Positions 1-6,798 are shown, counted from the first letter of the stretch. The stretch is 8,207 bases of DNA from Spirochaetia bacterium (GCA_025997795.1 BNVB01000088.1:1-8207), one strand, 5' to 3'. Numbers and translations: made by a program. Notes: generated by a model from the letters alone, not told the origin.

Positions 1-2
1 AT

Positions 3-959
3 GCTATGCTGCCGTCGATTATTGCCAGCCTGGAAAAAGAAGGCTGCGAGGACAAGCTTACCGCCATGCTGCAGAACTGTTTTGAACATTACCGGGACAA
101 CCGGGAGGCGGTGGTTTGGTTTTTGCGGAATACCAAGGACCCTAAATGGTTTAAAAACGCCAATATCAGCGAAGAAAAAAAGATCATCACCCTTATCTAT
201 ATTCTGGACATTACCTACCGGGATATTGATAACCACCGGGATACAACGGAAAACCGCAAAATAAACAAGCAGGTCTATGCACTGCTCTTTAAGGATGGAC
301 TTCTTAAAAACTTTATCGGCGCCGCCGACCACGATACGATTCTGCGGATCTATACGCTCATTGATGATGTAAAGGACCTGGACCCGGCGGATAAATTTGC
401 CCTGCGGGGAATTATCCAGGAACGGGACCCGGAATTCAAGTTTACCGGAGAAGTGGAAAAGAAAGTTTCCCGGGGGCTTATGGTTACCGCAGCCAAGTAC
501 GAAGAAAAACAAAAGCGGCTTAGCCATATCATGGATGTGGAAGTGCCTGCCAATTCCAAGGAAATTGCCTTTGCCCTTTCCCTGGGGGACTTGCGGGAAA
601 ATGCCGAATACAAGGCGGCAAAGGAAAAACAGGAAATTCTTAATTCCACGGTGGCAAAACTTAAAGATGAAATCGAACGGGCCCAGCTTTTTGATCCTGG
701 CACCGTTACTACCGACAGGGTCAGCTTTGGTACCAAAGCGGTATTGGTTAACAAAACTACCGGGGTGGAAGAAGCGTACACTATCCTTGGGCCCTGGGAA
801 TCGGACCCGGAAAATCACATTATTTCCTATCTTTCTCCCTTTGGAGGCGCTATACTAAATAAGAAAGCAGGTGAAGAATTTCCTTTTGCCTTTGACAAAA
901 CCAAAGTTGAAGAAAAGATCATGTACCAGGTAAAAGAAATTATAAAAGTTTCCGTATAG
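3..959 (+). CDS. greA: Transcription elongation factor GreA, spirochaete-type long form, 5' partial
   Basis: GreA binds in the secondary channel of RNA polymerase and stimulates cleavage of backtracked transcripts. The C-terminal ~150 residues are clearly GreA: a coiled coil with the tip motif GDLRENAEY (residues 194-202 counted from the ATG at base 6; tip acids D195 and E198), then an FKBP-like domain from about residue 232 (VSFGTKAVLV ... IISYLSPFGGAILNKKAGEEF). Canonical GreA is about 158 aa; here about 165 extra residues of helical, charged sequence precede it. Long GreA proteins of roughly 900 aa with such extensions are known from spirochaetes (from memory). The frame is open to the left edge and only five bases precede the first ATG, so I treat it as truncated by the window. 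The TAG at 957-959 lies 9 bases before the next gene, so the two are probably co-transcribed. Identity as GreA is very secure; the extension's function is unknown. Confidence 0.93.
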   Translation, partial: AMLPSIIASLEKEGCEDKLTAMLQNCFEHYRDNREAVVWFLRNTKDPKWFKNANISEEKKIITLIYILDITYRDIDNHRDTTENRKINKQVYALLFKDGLLKNFIGAADHDTILRIYTLIDDVKDLDPADKFALRGIIQERDPEFKFTGEVEKKVSRGLMVTAAKYEEKQKRLSHIMDVEVPANSKEIAFALSLGDLRENAEYKAAKEKQEILNSTVAKLKDEIERAQLFDPGTVTTDRVSFGTKAVLVNKTTGVEEAYTILGPWESDPENHIISYLSPFGGAILNKKAGEEFPFAFDKTKVEEKIMYQVKEIIKVSV

Positions 960-962
960 GAG
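958..962 (+). promoter_or_regulatory. Ribosome binding site (AGGAG) for the vWA gene
   Basis: AGGAG overlaps the greA stop codon (TAG 957-959) and lies 6 bases before ATG 969. That spacing favours ATG 969 as the start over the TTG at 963, which is too close to the motif, or the ATG at 975. The overlap with the upstream stop suggests translational coupling to greA. Confidence 0.65.
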
Positions 963-968
963 TTGAGG

Positions 969-2480
969 ATGAAAATGAAAAAAGCACTGTTTTTTATTCT
1001 TGCTCTGTTTTCTATTTTTTCCTTGCATGCTCAGCCGTCTGGAAATGGAAGCGCCAAAGATGTGGTGCTGGTACTGGATACCGCCGGCAGTATGATGAGT
1101 TTTTATAACGAAGTAGGAAAATTCCTCTCCGGCCCCTTTTTGGCGGAAAACCTTAACATTAACGACACCCTCCATATTATTTCCTTTGGCAGAAAGCCCC
1201 GTCTGGAAATTGCCCGGCGGGTGCTTGGCCGAGGGGATATAGAAACGATAAGCGGCCGTATGTGGCTGCTCTATCCTGTTGAAAGTGTTTCCGATTCTGC
1301 CGCTGCCCTGACTTATACGGAGCAGTATCTGCAATCCATACCCGGCAGCCGGAATAAAACGATTTTTGTTGTCAGTGACAGCGATTTAAGCGCCCAGGTC
1401 AGCAGTGTTAATGCCCGCCAGAGGGATACCTGGACCTTTATCCGGGCTTCTGCCCGGATAAGCTCCGCCAGCACCACCGGACAGCGCGGCCAAAGTCAAG
1501 GCATTTCTGGTACCGGTGCAGGTACCGGCAGTGTTACCGGTGTTAGCACTGGCGGGAATAATGCAGGTAACCCCAATGGCAGTATATCCGGCACTGATGG
1601 TACCGTTGGCGGCCAGAGCGGCGCTGCTAACGGCATTAACGGTACTGATGGGATCAACACTGCTGATGGCATTAACGGTACTAATGACATTGGCGGACAA
1701 AACCAGGCCGGTATAAACGGTACGGATGGGAATGGCGGTTCGGGCGGTCTTACCGAAGGCCGCCTTTCGGTTTCCCCGGAAAACAGCCAGGGCAGCAACG
1801 CGTTAGGGTTTGAGCTTCCCCTCCCCCTTTTGATTGCCATAGGGCTCTTATTGCTTTTGGTGGTTCTGGTGATTATTATCCTTATGGCCCGCAGGCTTCA
1901 TGCTTCGCCTAACAAGGTTATGGCCGCTGCCGGAACGGTTGGAGCGGCAGGGGCTGGAGCGGGTACAATTGCCGGCAGAGCAGAGGAAAATGCTGCGGAC
2001 CTGCTTAACCGTTTTGCCACCCGCCAGGCGGAAGCGTCCCTTAAGGGACCGCGCCGCCGGTATCCCTACCAGGACGATCCAAACCAGTTCCTGACAAATC
2101 CGCCCATATTGAATCTTTTTGTGGAAGAACAAAATACTGCCATTGGAAAACGGAATGTCCATGCCCTTAAAAAAGGCAGCGTTTATTCTGTTGGCGGAGC
2201 TAATTCTGACTTTCTTATCTTTCTGGTACCTATTCCGGGCAGAATTGGACAGCTCCAGTATGACGGCACAAACTGTACCTTTACTCCCCTAAAACCAAAG
2301 TACTTCCCCGATATCGCTTCTACTCCGGTTAATGAATGTATTGGTAAACCAATACGGATCCTTTCGGACAAAAACTACGAAATCTTTTTCCATTTTGAAC
2401 GGTACCGGGATCCACTTATTGCGTTGAACCAGCTGCTCCACTCGATCCAGGTGCCGGAGGCGCCGCAGTTCCAGCGTTAG
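969..2480 (+). CDS. Exported, membrane-anchored vWA-domain protein with FHA-like C-terminus
   Basis: A 503-aa protein from ATG 969; not recognised as a named gene. Residues 1-22 form a signal peptide (MKMKK, hydrophobic core, LHAQ). Residues 30-165 look like a von Willebrand A domain: strand DVVLVLDTAGSM (MIDAS at 37-41), central strand TLHIISFGRK, and TIFVVSDSDLS with an Asp that could be a further metal ligand. The MIDAS reads DTAGS, not DxSxS, so one Ser ligand is Ala and metal binding may be weak. Residues 171-263 are a Gly/Asn/Thr/Asp-rich linker. One strong membrane segment spans about 284-307, followed by MARR, which predicts vWA outside and the C-terminus in the cytoplasm. Residues 377-480 (KGSVYSVGGANSDFLIFL and following) resemble an FHA fold, but only by pattern; a phosphothreonine-binding role is not shown. 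The last 65 bases overlap the convergent HEAT gene. It probably belongs to the greA transcript. Confidence 0.82.
   Translation: MKMKKALFFILALFSIFSLHAQPSGNGSAKDVVLVLDTAGSMMSFYNEVGKFLSGPFLAENLNINDTLHIISFGRKPRLEIARRVLGRGDIETISGRMWLLYPVESVSDSAAALTYTEQYLQSIPGSRNKTIFVVSDSDLSAQVSSVNARQRDTWTFIRASARISSASTTGQRGQSQGISGTGAGTGSVTGVSTGGNNAGNPNGSISGTDGTVGGQSGAANGINGTDGINTADGINGTNDIGGQNQAGINGTDGNGGSGGLTEGRLSVSPENSQGSNALGFELPLPLLIAIGLLLLLVVLVIIILMARRLHASPNKVMAAAGTVGAAGAGAGTIAGRAEENAADLLNRFATRQAEASLKGPRRRYPYQDDPNQFLTNPPILNLFVEEQNTAIGKRNVHALKKGSVYSVGGANSDFLIFLVPIPGRIGQLQYDGTNCTFTPLKPKYFPDIASTPVNECIGKPIRILSDKNYEIFFHFERYRDPLIALNQLLHSIQVPEAPQFQR
1479..1757 (+). repeat. Degenerate low-complexity repeat encoding a Gly/Asn/Thr/Asp linker
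   Basis: This part of the vWA gene encodes an extended linker rich in G, N, T, D and S. Its core (about 1629-1733) has recurring NGTDG / NGTND / GINGT units. At the DNA level a 15-base unit (ggcattaacggtact) occurs at 1632-1646 and again at 1668-1682, with a degenerate third copy near 1710. GGTACCGG-type words also recur at 1509-1530. The composition suggests a flexible periplasmic spacer between the vWA domain and the membrane segment. The repeats make replication-slippage length variation plausible. Confidence 0.6.
2416..2480. other. 65-base tail-to-tail overlap of two convergent genes
   Basis: The vWA gene's stop (TAG 2478-2480, + strand) lies inside the HEAT gene, whose stop (TAA, 2418-2416 on the - strand) lies inside the vWA gene. 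Both strands therefore code for protein across 2416-2480. The + product here is the polar C-terminus ending QVPEAPQFQR. The - product is a low-complexity Ala/Gly/Pro/Ser tail, which looks like readthrough into the neighbour, not folded domain. Confidence 0.85.
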
Positions 2481-3942
2481 CCGCCGTCCCGGCTGTTTCT
2501 TCCGTTGGGGAGTCCGGGACGTTTACCGGGAGGCCCCACTTTTCCAGCAGTGCCAGGGATTTACGGGAAAGGCTTCCGTTTTTAGGGTCCGCCAGTTTAC
2601 GGATTTCTCCGGCCAGGCTTTGAAAATTGTTATTTAAACAGATATCCAGGGCATATGATTTTTCTACCACTCCCCCGCCGGCAAAAAACCGTTTGACAAG
2701 GTCCTCCAGTTTTGGGGATTTTGCCCCCCCAAGGATACGCAAAAAACCGTTATAAAGGGCCGTTTGATTTTTTGTTTTTGCCTCATCCAATTCAATAATT
2801 ACATCGCTAACATGATCGGTAGAACTCTGGGTTAAGAGCATTTCCCCGGCATTTATCCGGATGCGGTCGGAATTTTTCCGCTCCTTAAAAAGATCCCGGA
2901 GTATTTGTTCAGAGTCAGTTCCCCCTATGACGCCGATAGCTTTTACCGCCTCATCCCGGACCTGCGGTACATCGTCGTTTTCCGCCCGGAAACGGAGAAA
3001 GGGAACGGCGGCGCTTAGTTTCCGTTCCCCCGCTGCTTTGGCGGCGGCAATACGGGTACGGTAGTAGGAGTCGCGGAACGCCTCGATAATGGCATCTTCT
3101 GCTTCGCCGCCGGAAAAAGGACCAAGGGCGCCCACAGCGGAGGAACGGACATTGGGGTCCCGGGAAGAAACGGCGGTAATAACGGCGGAAAGCCCCAGGG
3201 GGTCGGCAATTTTTGCCAGGGATTCCAGTGCGGTCATGCGGAGGGGGGGCCGCTCGTCTTCGTTTTCTGCAATAGAAACAAGAAAGGCCGTACCTTGTTT
3301 TGCTTTTAGGTCTCCCAGGGCGCCGATAATAAGGCGGCGGTTTTCATCCCCAGGGTCACGGCTGGTATAGTAGTCCACAAGGTATTCCGCCGTTTCCGCC
3401 GCCGCTTCTTCTTCCGGGATTTTTCCCAGAGAACGAATTGCCCCGGAAAGGAAACGGCTTTCTTCCCCGTTAAGTATATCTTTTAAGGTATCCCGCATAC
3501 CGGAAGCCCGGACTTTTCCAAGGTAGTCGATGGCGGCATTTACCGTTTCCGATGCCTCATAGTCACGGTCTTCTATAGCTAACTGGGCCCGCTTTTCAAG
3601 GCCCTTTTTTTCCGTGTCGCCAAAGTAGCCAAAAATTCCCGAAAGGATTGAGCGGTTTTTGGTTTTTTCTGCCAGGGCAAGCAGTTCCCCATCCAGCGGA
3701 TTTTCTTTACCGGTTTCGGCGCTTTCCCCCCGGAGGGTTTTAATAAGGTTGGCAATTTCCGTATCGGTACCATAGCGGATAATCCGCAGCCGCTGTTCTT
3801 CGTTTGAAACCGTTGGAGTTGAAGCGGGCGCAACAACCGGAGCGGGAGCGGGATCTTCCGGTAAGGGGGGAACCGCTGTTTGGGCGCAGAGTTTAAACGG
3901 CAGGGTCAGGCACAGGATACACACAATGGTTCTGGTTTTCAT
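2416..3942 (-). CDS. Exported HEAT-repeat protein
   Basis: A 508-aa protein of unknown specific function. Residues 1-20 form a signal peptide (MKTRTIVCILCLTLPFKLCA), probably cut by signal peptidase I. A Pro/Ala-rich spacer follows (22-45), then an alpha-helical solenoid of HEAT-like repeats from about 85 to 470. The clearest units are around 208-250 (IIGALGDLKAKQG ... MTALESLAKIADP), 260-280 (DPNVRSSAVGALGPF), 290-310 and 325-345 (VPQVRDEAVKAIGVIGG). The C-terminal 476-508 is a disordered Ala/Gly/Thr/Pro tail, most of it encoded in the overlap with the convergent vWA gene. HEAT solenoids are usually protein-binding scaffolds; with the signal peptide this suggests a periplasmic or envelope scaffold (inference). 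The ATG directly abuts the TAG of the upstream TPR gene, with AGGAA about 10 bases before it, so the two are almost certainly co-translated. Confidence 0.83.
   Translation of the reverse strand: MKTRTIVCILCLTLPFKLCAQTAVPPLPEDPAPAPVVAPASTPTVSNEEQRLRIIRYGTDTEIANLIKTLRGESAETGKENPLDGELLALAEKTKNRSILSGIFGYFGDTEKKGLEKRAQLAIEDRDYEASETVNAAIDYLGKVRASGMRDTLKDILNGEESRFLSGAIRSLGKIPEEEAAAETAEYLVDYYTSRDPGDENRRLIIGALGDLKAKQGTAFLVSIAENEDERPPLRMTALESLAKIADPLGLSAVITAVSSRDPNVRSSAVGALGPFSGGEAEDAIIEAFRDSYYRTRIAAAKAAGERKLSAAVPFLRFRAENDDVPQVRDEAVKAIGVIGGTDSEQILRDLFKERKNSDRIRINAGEMLLTQSSTDHVSDVIIELDEAKTKNQTALYNGFLRILGGAKSPKLEDLVKRFFAGGGVVEKSYALDICLNNNFQSLAGEIRKLADPKNGSLSRKSLALLEKWGLPVNVPDSPTEETAGTAANAGTAAPPAPGSSGAAGSTQ
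2485..2521. terminator. Possible stem-loop just after the vWA gene stop
   Basis: A perfect 8-base inverted repeat, CGTCCCGG (2485-2492) and CCGGGACG (2514-2521), has a 21-base loop and begins five bases after the vWA stop. It is followed only by a short GTTTA, not a real U-tract, so intrinsic termination of the greA-vWA transcript would be weak. It also lies inside the coding part of the HEAT gene, so chance in GC-rich coding DNA is a fair alternative. Confidence 0.28.
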
Positions 3943-5160
3943 CTAGGGTACATTCCTAACGGTAGTATCGGGGATACTGTCCAGTTGGGGGTTACGGAGC
4001 TGGGAGACCGCCCTGCCCCGCCATTCGCCGGGGGCATAATCCCCAAGGAAGGTCCACAGTTCACGGGCAGAAAGACGGCGGTTGTTTCCGTGAAGGGAAT
4101 TGGCCAGATAATAGATGGTCCTATAATATTCAACATCAGTCATATACGCTTGAAGGGTTCTTTGAAGATCCCGCCGATTTTCAATATCCCCCTGGAGAGT
4201 AGAAAGGCTGGTAAAGGTATAGTCATACTGGGATTGTAAAATCGAATTAATAATGACGGACTGCTGGATAAGAAAGGCAAAAAGAAGATGTTCCGCCGCC
4301 CGGTTGTGCCTGCCGGAACTATAGTAGTAAAGTCCCAGAATACGGTGGGCTTTTTCCATGGCCGGTTCATTGTGCCGGAAAAGGAGCAGGAAGCGGTTTA
4401 CCCCGTTGGTTTCAAGGCTTTTTAGTAAATTGGAACGGTTAAAAGATTCCCTGCTCCAGAGTGTATCCGCTTTAAGAATTTCCTCCAGAAGAGCGGTCAT
4501 TTCAGTATATTCCCGGCGTACCCGGCGGAGATCCGCTGTTTTGTAGAGTATTTCCCTCTGGAACTCCGGATTTTCCAGCAGAACCCGTTCGTCATAGGCC
4601 TTCTGGTATTGGGCCAGCGCAATGGTGTATTCCCCTTCGGCCCGGTACACCTCCCCTATCCAGTATTCCGCTTCGGGGTAACTTTTTAGTTTACCCAGTT
4701 CCGCCAGGGCCGCTTTAGCGGAATTGTGGAGCTGTTCTTTGGGGACACGGTAATAGAGTTCTTTAAGAGCATCGGCGGCATCAACCCGGAATTGCTTTTC
4801 GATGTACATTTCTACTAAACCAAGATCATCTCCCAGGCGCCTCACCTCGTGGATCGAAAGAACTGTAACCAAATCCCGTTCCATTTTGGCATAGTAGTTT
4901 TTCCGGCTGTCCCGGGCATTTTCAAAAGAACGGAGGGCATCGCCGTAGGCGCCTGTTCTAAAGTAACGTTTACCCTGTTCCAGCGTAAGCCACCAGGGTT
5001 CCAACTTTAGTGGAACCTGGGGTTCCGAACCCCGCCGTTCTTGAACGGACCGTTCTTGAGCGGCGGAAGAAGTCAAACCGGAAAAGAGGAGCAATACAAC
5101 AAACAGTGCGGAACATAAAACACGAGAATGAAACTGTGTCAGTTTTCTTTTTTTGCTCAT
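3943..5160 (-). CDS. Exported TPR-like repeat protein
   Basis: A 405-aa protein, not matched to a named family. A basic start (MSKKRK) and a hydrophobic stretch at about 14-34 ending SSAAQ look like a signal peptide cut near AAQ. The rest is helical and rich in Tyr, Arg, Leu and Glu, with TPR-like pairs: LEQGKRYFRTGAYGDALRSF (about 60-79), AEYWIGEVYRAEGEYTIALA (164-183) and AHRILGLYYYSSGRHNRAAE (271-290). This fits a periplasmic or outer-membrane-associated adaptor, which is inference. The ATG overlaps the ispG stop in an ATGA (5160-5157), so translation is probably coupled to ispG; an AGGAA lies further upstream than usual. Its TAG abuts the ATG of the HEAT gene. Adjacency and matching export signals suggest that the TPR and HEAT proteins act together. 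Confidence 0.82.
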   Translation of the reverse strand: MSKKRKLTQFHSRVLCSALFVVLLLFSGLTSSAAQERSVQERRGSEPQVPLKLEPWWLTLEQGKRYFRTGAYGDALRSFENARDSRKNYYAKMERDLVTVLSIHEVRRLGDDLGLVEMYIEKQFRVDAADALKELYYRVPKEQLHNSAKAALAELGKLKSYPEAEYWIGEVYRAEGEYTIALAQYQKAYDERVLLENPEFQREILYKTADLRRVRREYTEMTALLEEILKADTLWSRESFNRSNLLKSLETNGVNRFLLLFRHNEPAMEKAHRILGLYYYSSGRHNRAAEHLLFAFLIQQSVIINSILQSQYDYTFTSLSTLQGDIENRRDLQRTLQAYMTDVEYYRTIYYLANSLHGNNRRLSARELWTFLGDYAPGEWRGRAVSQLRNPQLDSIPDTTVRNVP

Positions 5161-6263
5161 AACTTGTTTAGTTCTTCCTCAAAAGCTTTATCTGCTTCGG
5201 CATCGCTTTTTACCGGGAGGGTCCGTATTACCTTTCCATGGCGGAAGATCATCAGACTGTTTCCCGCTCCTGTAATGCCCAGATCGGCGTGCCGGGCCTC
5301 TCCGGGGCCGTTTACCGCACAGCCCATAATGGCAATAACGCAGTCCTTGTCCAGTCCATAGAGCCGCGTTTTCCACCGCTCGGTAAAGGCGATGGTATCA
5401 AAGCCGTTTCTGCCGCAGCGGGGACAGGATACAATCACCGCACCGTGTTTTCCCAGTTCCTCCGCGTTAAGGATTTCCCGCCCGGCAATTACCTCGTTTT
5501 CCGGGCTGTCAGAAAGGGACACCCGGATGGTATCGCCAATTCCCTCCGCCAGGAGCGGAAGAAGGGCCGCAGTATTTCGTACCGTGCCGGATACCAGCGG
5601 TCCCGCTTCGGTAACCCCGATATGGAGGGGTACACTGGACCGCTCCGCAAAAAGCCGGTTCGCCTTTATAGTATCGGCAATTCCCGAGGCTTTCATTGAT
5701 ACCGCCGTATTGGTAAAGCCCAATTCGTCAAAAACCGCCAGTTCGTCCAGCGCCGCCTTGACCAGGGCTTCCGCCCGGTCAAGGCTCCGATTATCCACCG
5801 CTTCCCGGAGCGGCGCCGGAAGGCTCCCGGCGTTTACCCCGATACGGATAGGAACCCCTTTGGCGGCGGCCTTGGAAACCACCGCCGCTACCCGGTTCCT
5901 TCTGCCTATATTGCCGGGGTTAATCCGCAGTTTGGCGACAGGAAAATCCAGACACCGGAGGGCTATCTTGTAATCAAAGTGGATATCCGCACAAAGAGGC
6001 ATGGAAACCCGGGAAGCCAGCTCTCCCAGGATTTCCGCATCTGCCATGGCGGGAACGGCAAAACGCAAAAGGCCGCAGCCCATGGCGGCAAGTCCGTTTA
6101 TGCGGCGGGCTAAAGCTTCCCCGGCTTCGTTTTCCAGGTTCGCAAAAGAAAGGCGATCCTTCCACATAGTTTGGATAACTACGGGATAATCGCCGCCGAT
6201 AAAGACCGCTTTGACTTCTTCAAAGCCGCCGATTTTAATAATTCGGGAAACAGGGGCTGTCAT
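5157..6263 (-). CDS. ispG: 4-hydroxy-3-methylbut-2-enyl diphosphate synthase IspG (GcpE)
   Basis: IspG is the cytoplasmic [4Fe-4S] enzyme of the MEP isoprenoid pathway that reductively opens methylerythritol cyclodiphosphate to HMBPP. At 368 aa it has the usual bacterial two-domain length. The TIM-barrel part shows PLCADIHFDYKIAL (89-102), KLRINPGNIG (111-120), IRIGVNAGSLP (139-149) and HIGVTEAGPL (214-223). The Fe-S domain has SCPRCGRNGFD (C280, C283) and IMGCAVNGPGEA (C315, E322), giving all three cluster cysteines and the fourth Glu ligand. Near the N-terminus it reads IQTMWKD where many homologues have SMTNT. ATG 6263 is the only plausible start: a stop codon lies shortly upstream in frame and no ATG, GTG or TTG intervenes. 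No clear Shine-Dalgarno is visible, which is odd for this window. It lies 56 bases after subunit K and overlaps the TPR gene by ATGA, apparently linking isoprenoid synthesis with envelope genes in one transcript. Confidence 0.96.
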   Translation of the reverse strand: MTAPVSRIIKIGGFEEVKAVFIGGDYPVVIQTMWKDRLSFANLENEAGEALARRINGLAAMGCGLLRFAVPAMADAEILGELASRVSMPLCADIHFDYKIALRCLDFPVAKLRINPGNIGRRNRVAAVVSKAAAKGVPIRIGVNAGSLPAPLREAVDNRSLDRAEALVKAALDELAVFDELGFTNTAVSMKASGIADTIKANRLFAERSSVPLHIGVTEAGPLVSGTVRNTAALLPLLAEGIGDTIRVSLSDSPENEVIAGREILNAEELGKHGAVIVSCPRCGRNGFDTIAFTERWKTRLYGLDKDCVIAIMGCAVNGPGEARHADLGITGAGNSLMIFRHGKVIRTLPVKSDAEADKAFEEELNKL

Positions 6264-6319
6264 ACATAAAAAACCGGGCCGCGCTTATAAAGACTACAGC
6301 CCTTAGTTTTATACTCTTA
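6264..6319 (-). promoter_or_regulatory. 56-base gap between subunit K and ispG; possible weak signals
   Basis: This is the longest non-coding gap on the - strand. Read on that strand it contains two -10-like words (TATAAA, then TATAAG) and GGGCT...GGCCC, a possible 4-5 bp stem with a 19-base loop, before a T6 run (6269-6274 region) just ahead of the ispG ATG. It could be a weak attenuator or terminator or a local promoter that sets ispG apart from the ATPase genes. No matching -35 at good spacing was found, so none of this is firm. Confidence 0.25.
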
Positions 6320-6769
6320 CTAGCCCAAACTCGTCATCGAAAGAACCATGGCAAAAAGGGCTACCGTTTCGCAAATACCAACTACGGCGATATAGTTAGC
6401 AAAGCCCTTACCGGTTTCGCTCAGCGCATCAGCGCCGGCAGCTCCAGCCTTGCCCTGGGCAACAGCGGAAAAGGCCATGGCCAGCCCGGAACCTATACCG
6501 AAACCCAATAATATCCCCCCGTTGGCAACGGTACCGGCAGAGACGGCATTCTTCATTTGCTGCATCAGGATGAACCCGTAAAAGGTCTGGGTAAGAGGGG
6601 CGCCGGCAAAGGTGAGCAGGGTCATTGGAGCCGGTTTATTGGCCTTATAACAGCGCTTCCAGGCGCCGATGGTCGCCGATCCCGCAATGCCGATACCTAC
6701 CGCCGAACCAAGAGCGGCTATTCCCATAACAAGACCCGCGCCTAAAAATCCTAGAGTCTGTGCGTCCAT
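6320..6769 (-). CDS. atpK: V-type ATP synthase/ATPase subunit K (membrane rotor ring)
   Basis: Subunit K forms the membrane rotor ring of the bacterial V/A-type rotary ATPase and carries the ion-binding carboxylate. The 149-aa protein has four hydrophobic helices in two hairpins (about 5-32, 50-75, 83-106, 124-147), the duplicated 16-kDa architecture of E. hirae NtpK and eukaryotic proteolipids. The glycine-rich helix LGSAVGIGIAG is typical. The essential carboxylate is E134 in VGICETVALF. T60 and Q61 (in APLTQTFYGF) and Q105 (in AVAQGKAG) match the Na+ ligands Thr64, Gln65 and Gln110 of E. hirae NtpK, whose Glu139 corresponds to E134; the Gln-to-Glu spacing (29) is the same in both. Na+ coupling is therefore plausible but inferred. 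It has a good AGGAG site and starts 29 bases after the subunit I stop, so the two genes form one operon. Confidence 0.95.
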   Translation of the reverse strand: MDAQTLGFLGAGLVMGIAALGSAVGIGIAGSATIGAWKRCYKANKPAPMTLLTFAGAPLTQTFYGFILMQQMKNAVSAGTVANGGILLGFGIGSGLAMAFSAVAQGKAGAAGADALSETGKGFANYIAVVGICETVALFAMVLSMTSLG

Positions 6770-6776
6770 AAAAACA

Positions 6777-6781
6777 CTCCT
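6777..6781 (-). promoter_or_regulatory. Ribosome binding site for subunit K
   Basis: AGGAG on the - strand (CTCCT on +), 7 bases before the ATG at 6769. It is the strongest translation signal among the - strand genes here, as expected for the multi-copy rotor subunit, which must be made in excess over subunit I. It fixes ATG 6769 as the start. Confidence 0.7.
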
Positions 6782-6798
6782 AACAATTTACTCTATAT

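Noticed and set aside
963..968. TTG at 963 as the start of the vWA gene
   Set aside because: It directly abuts the AGGAG at 958-962, while ATG 969 has a normal 6-base spacing and still gives a complete signal peptide.
855..1334. 159-aa open frame on the - strand across the greA-vWA junction
   Set aside because: It is antisense to two well-supported genes, has no good ribosome binding site and resembles no family.
2338..2355. Perfect 7-base hairpin GTATTGG-taaa-CCAATAC as a terminator for the HEAT gene
   Set aside because: There is no T-run after it on either strand and it lies in conserved-looking coding sequence of the vWA gene; probably chance.
3880..3942. HEAT protein as a lipoprotein, from a Cys near the end of its signal peptide
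   Set aside because: The residues before the Cys (PFKLC) do not fit a lipobox, with Leu at -1 and Lys at -2; signal peptidase I cleavage is more likely.
5392..5973. 193-aa open frame on the + strand
   Set aside because: It is antisense to ispG, whose motifs and Fe-S ligands are intact; the composition is Ser/Arg/Ala-rich as expected of a shadow frame in GC-rich coding DNA, and it has no recognisable domain.
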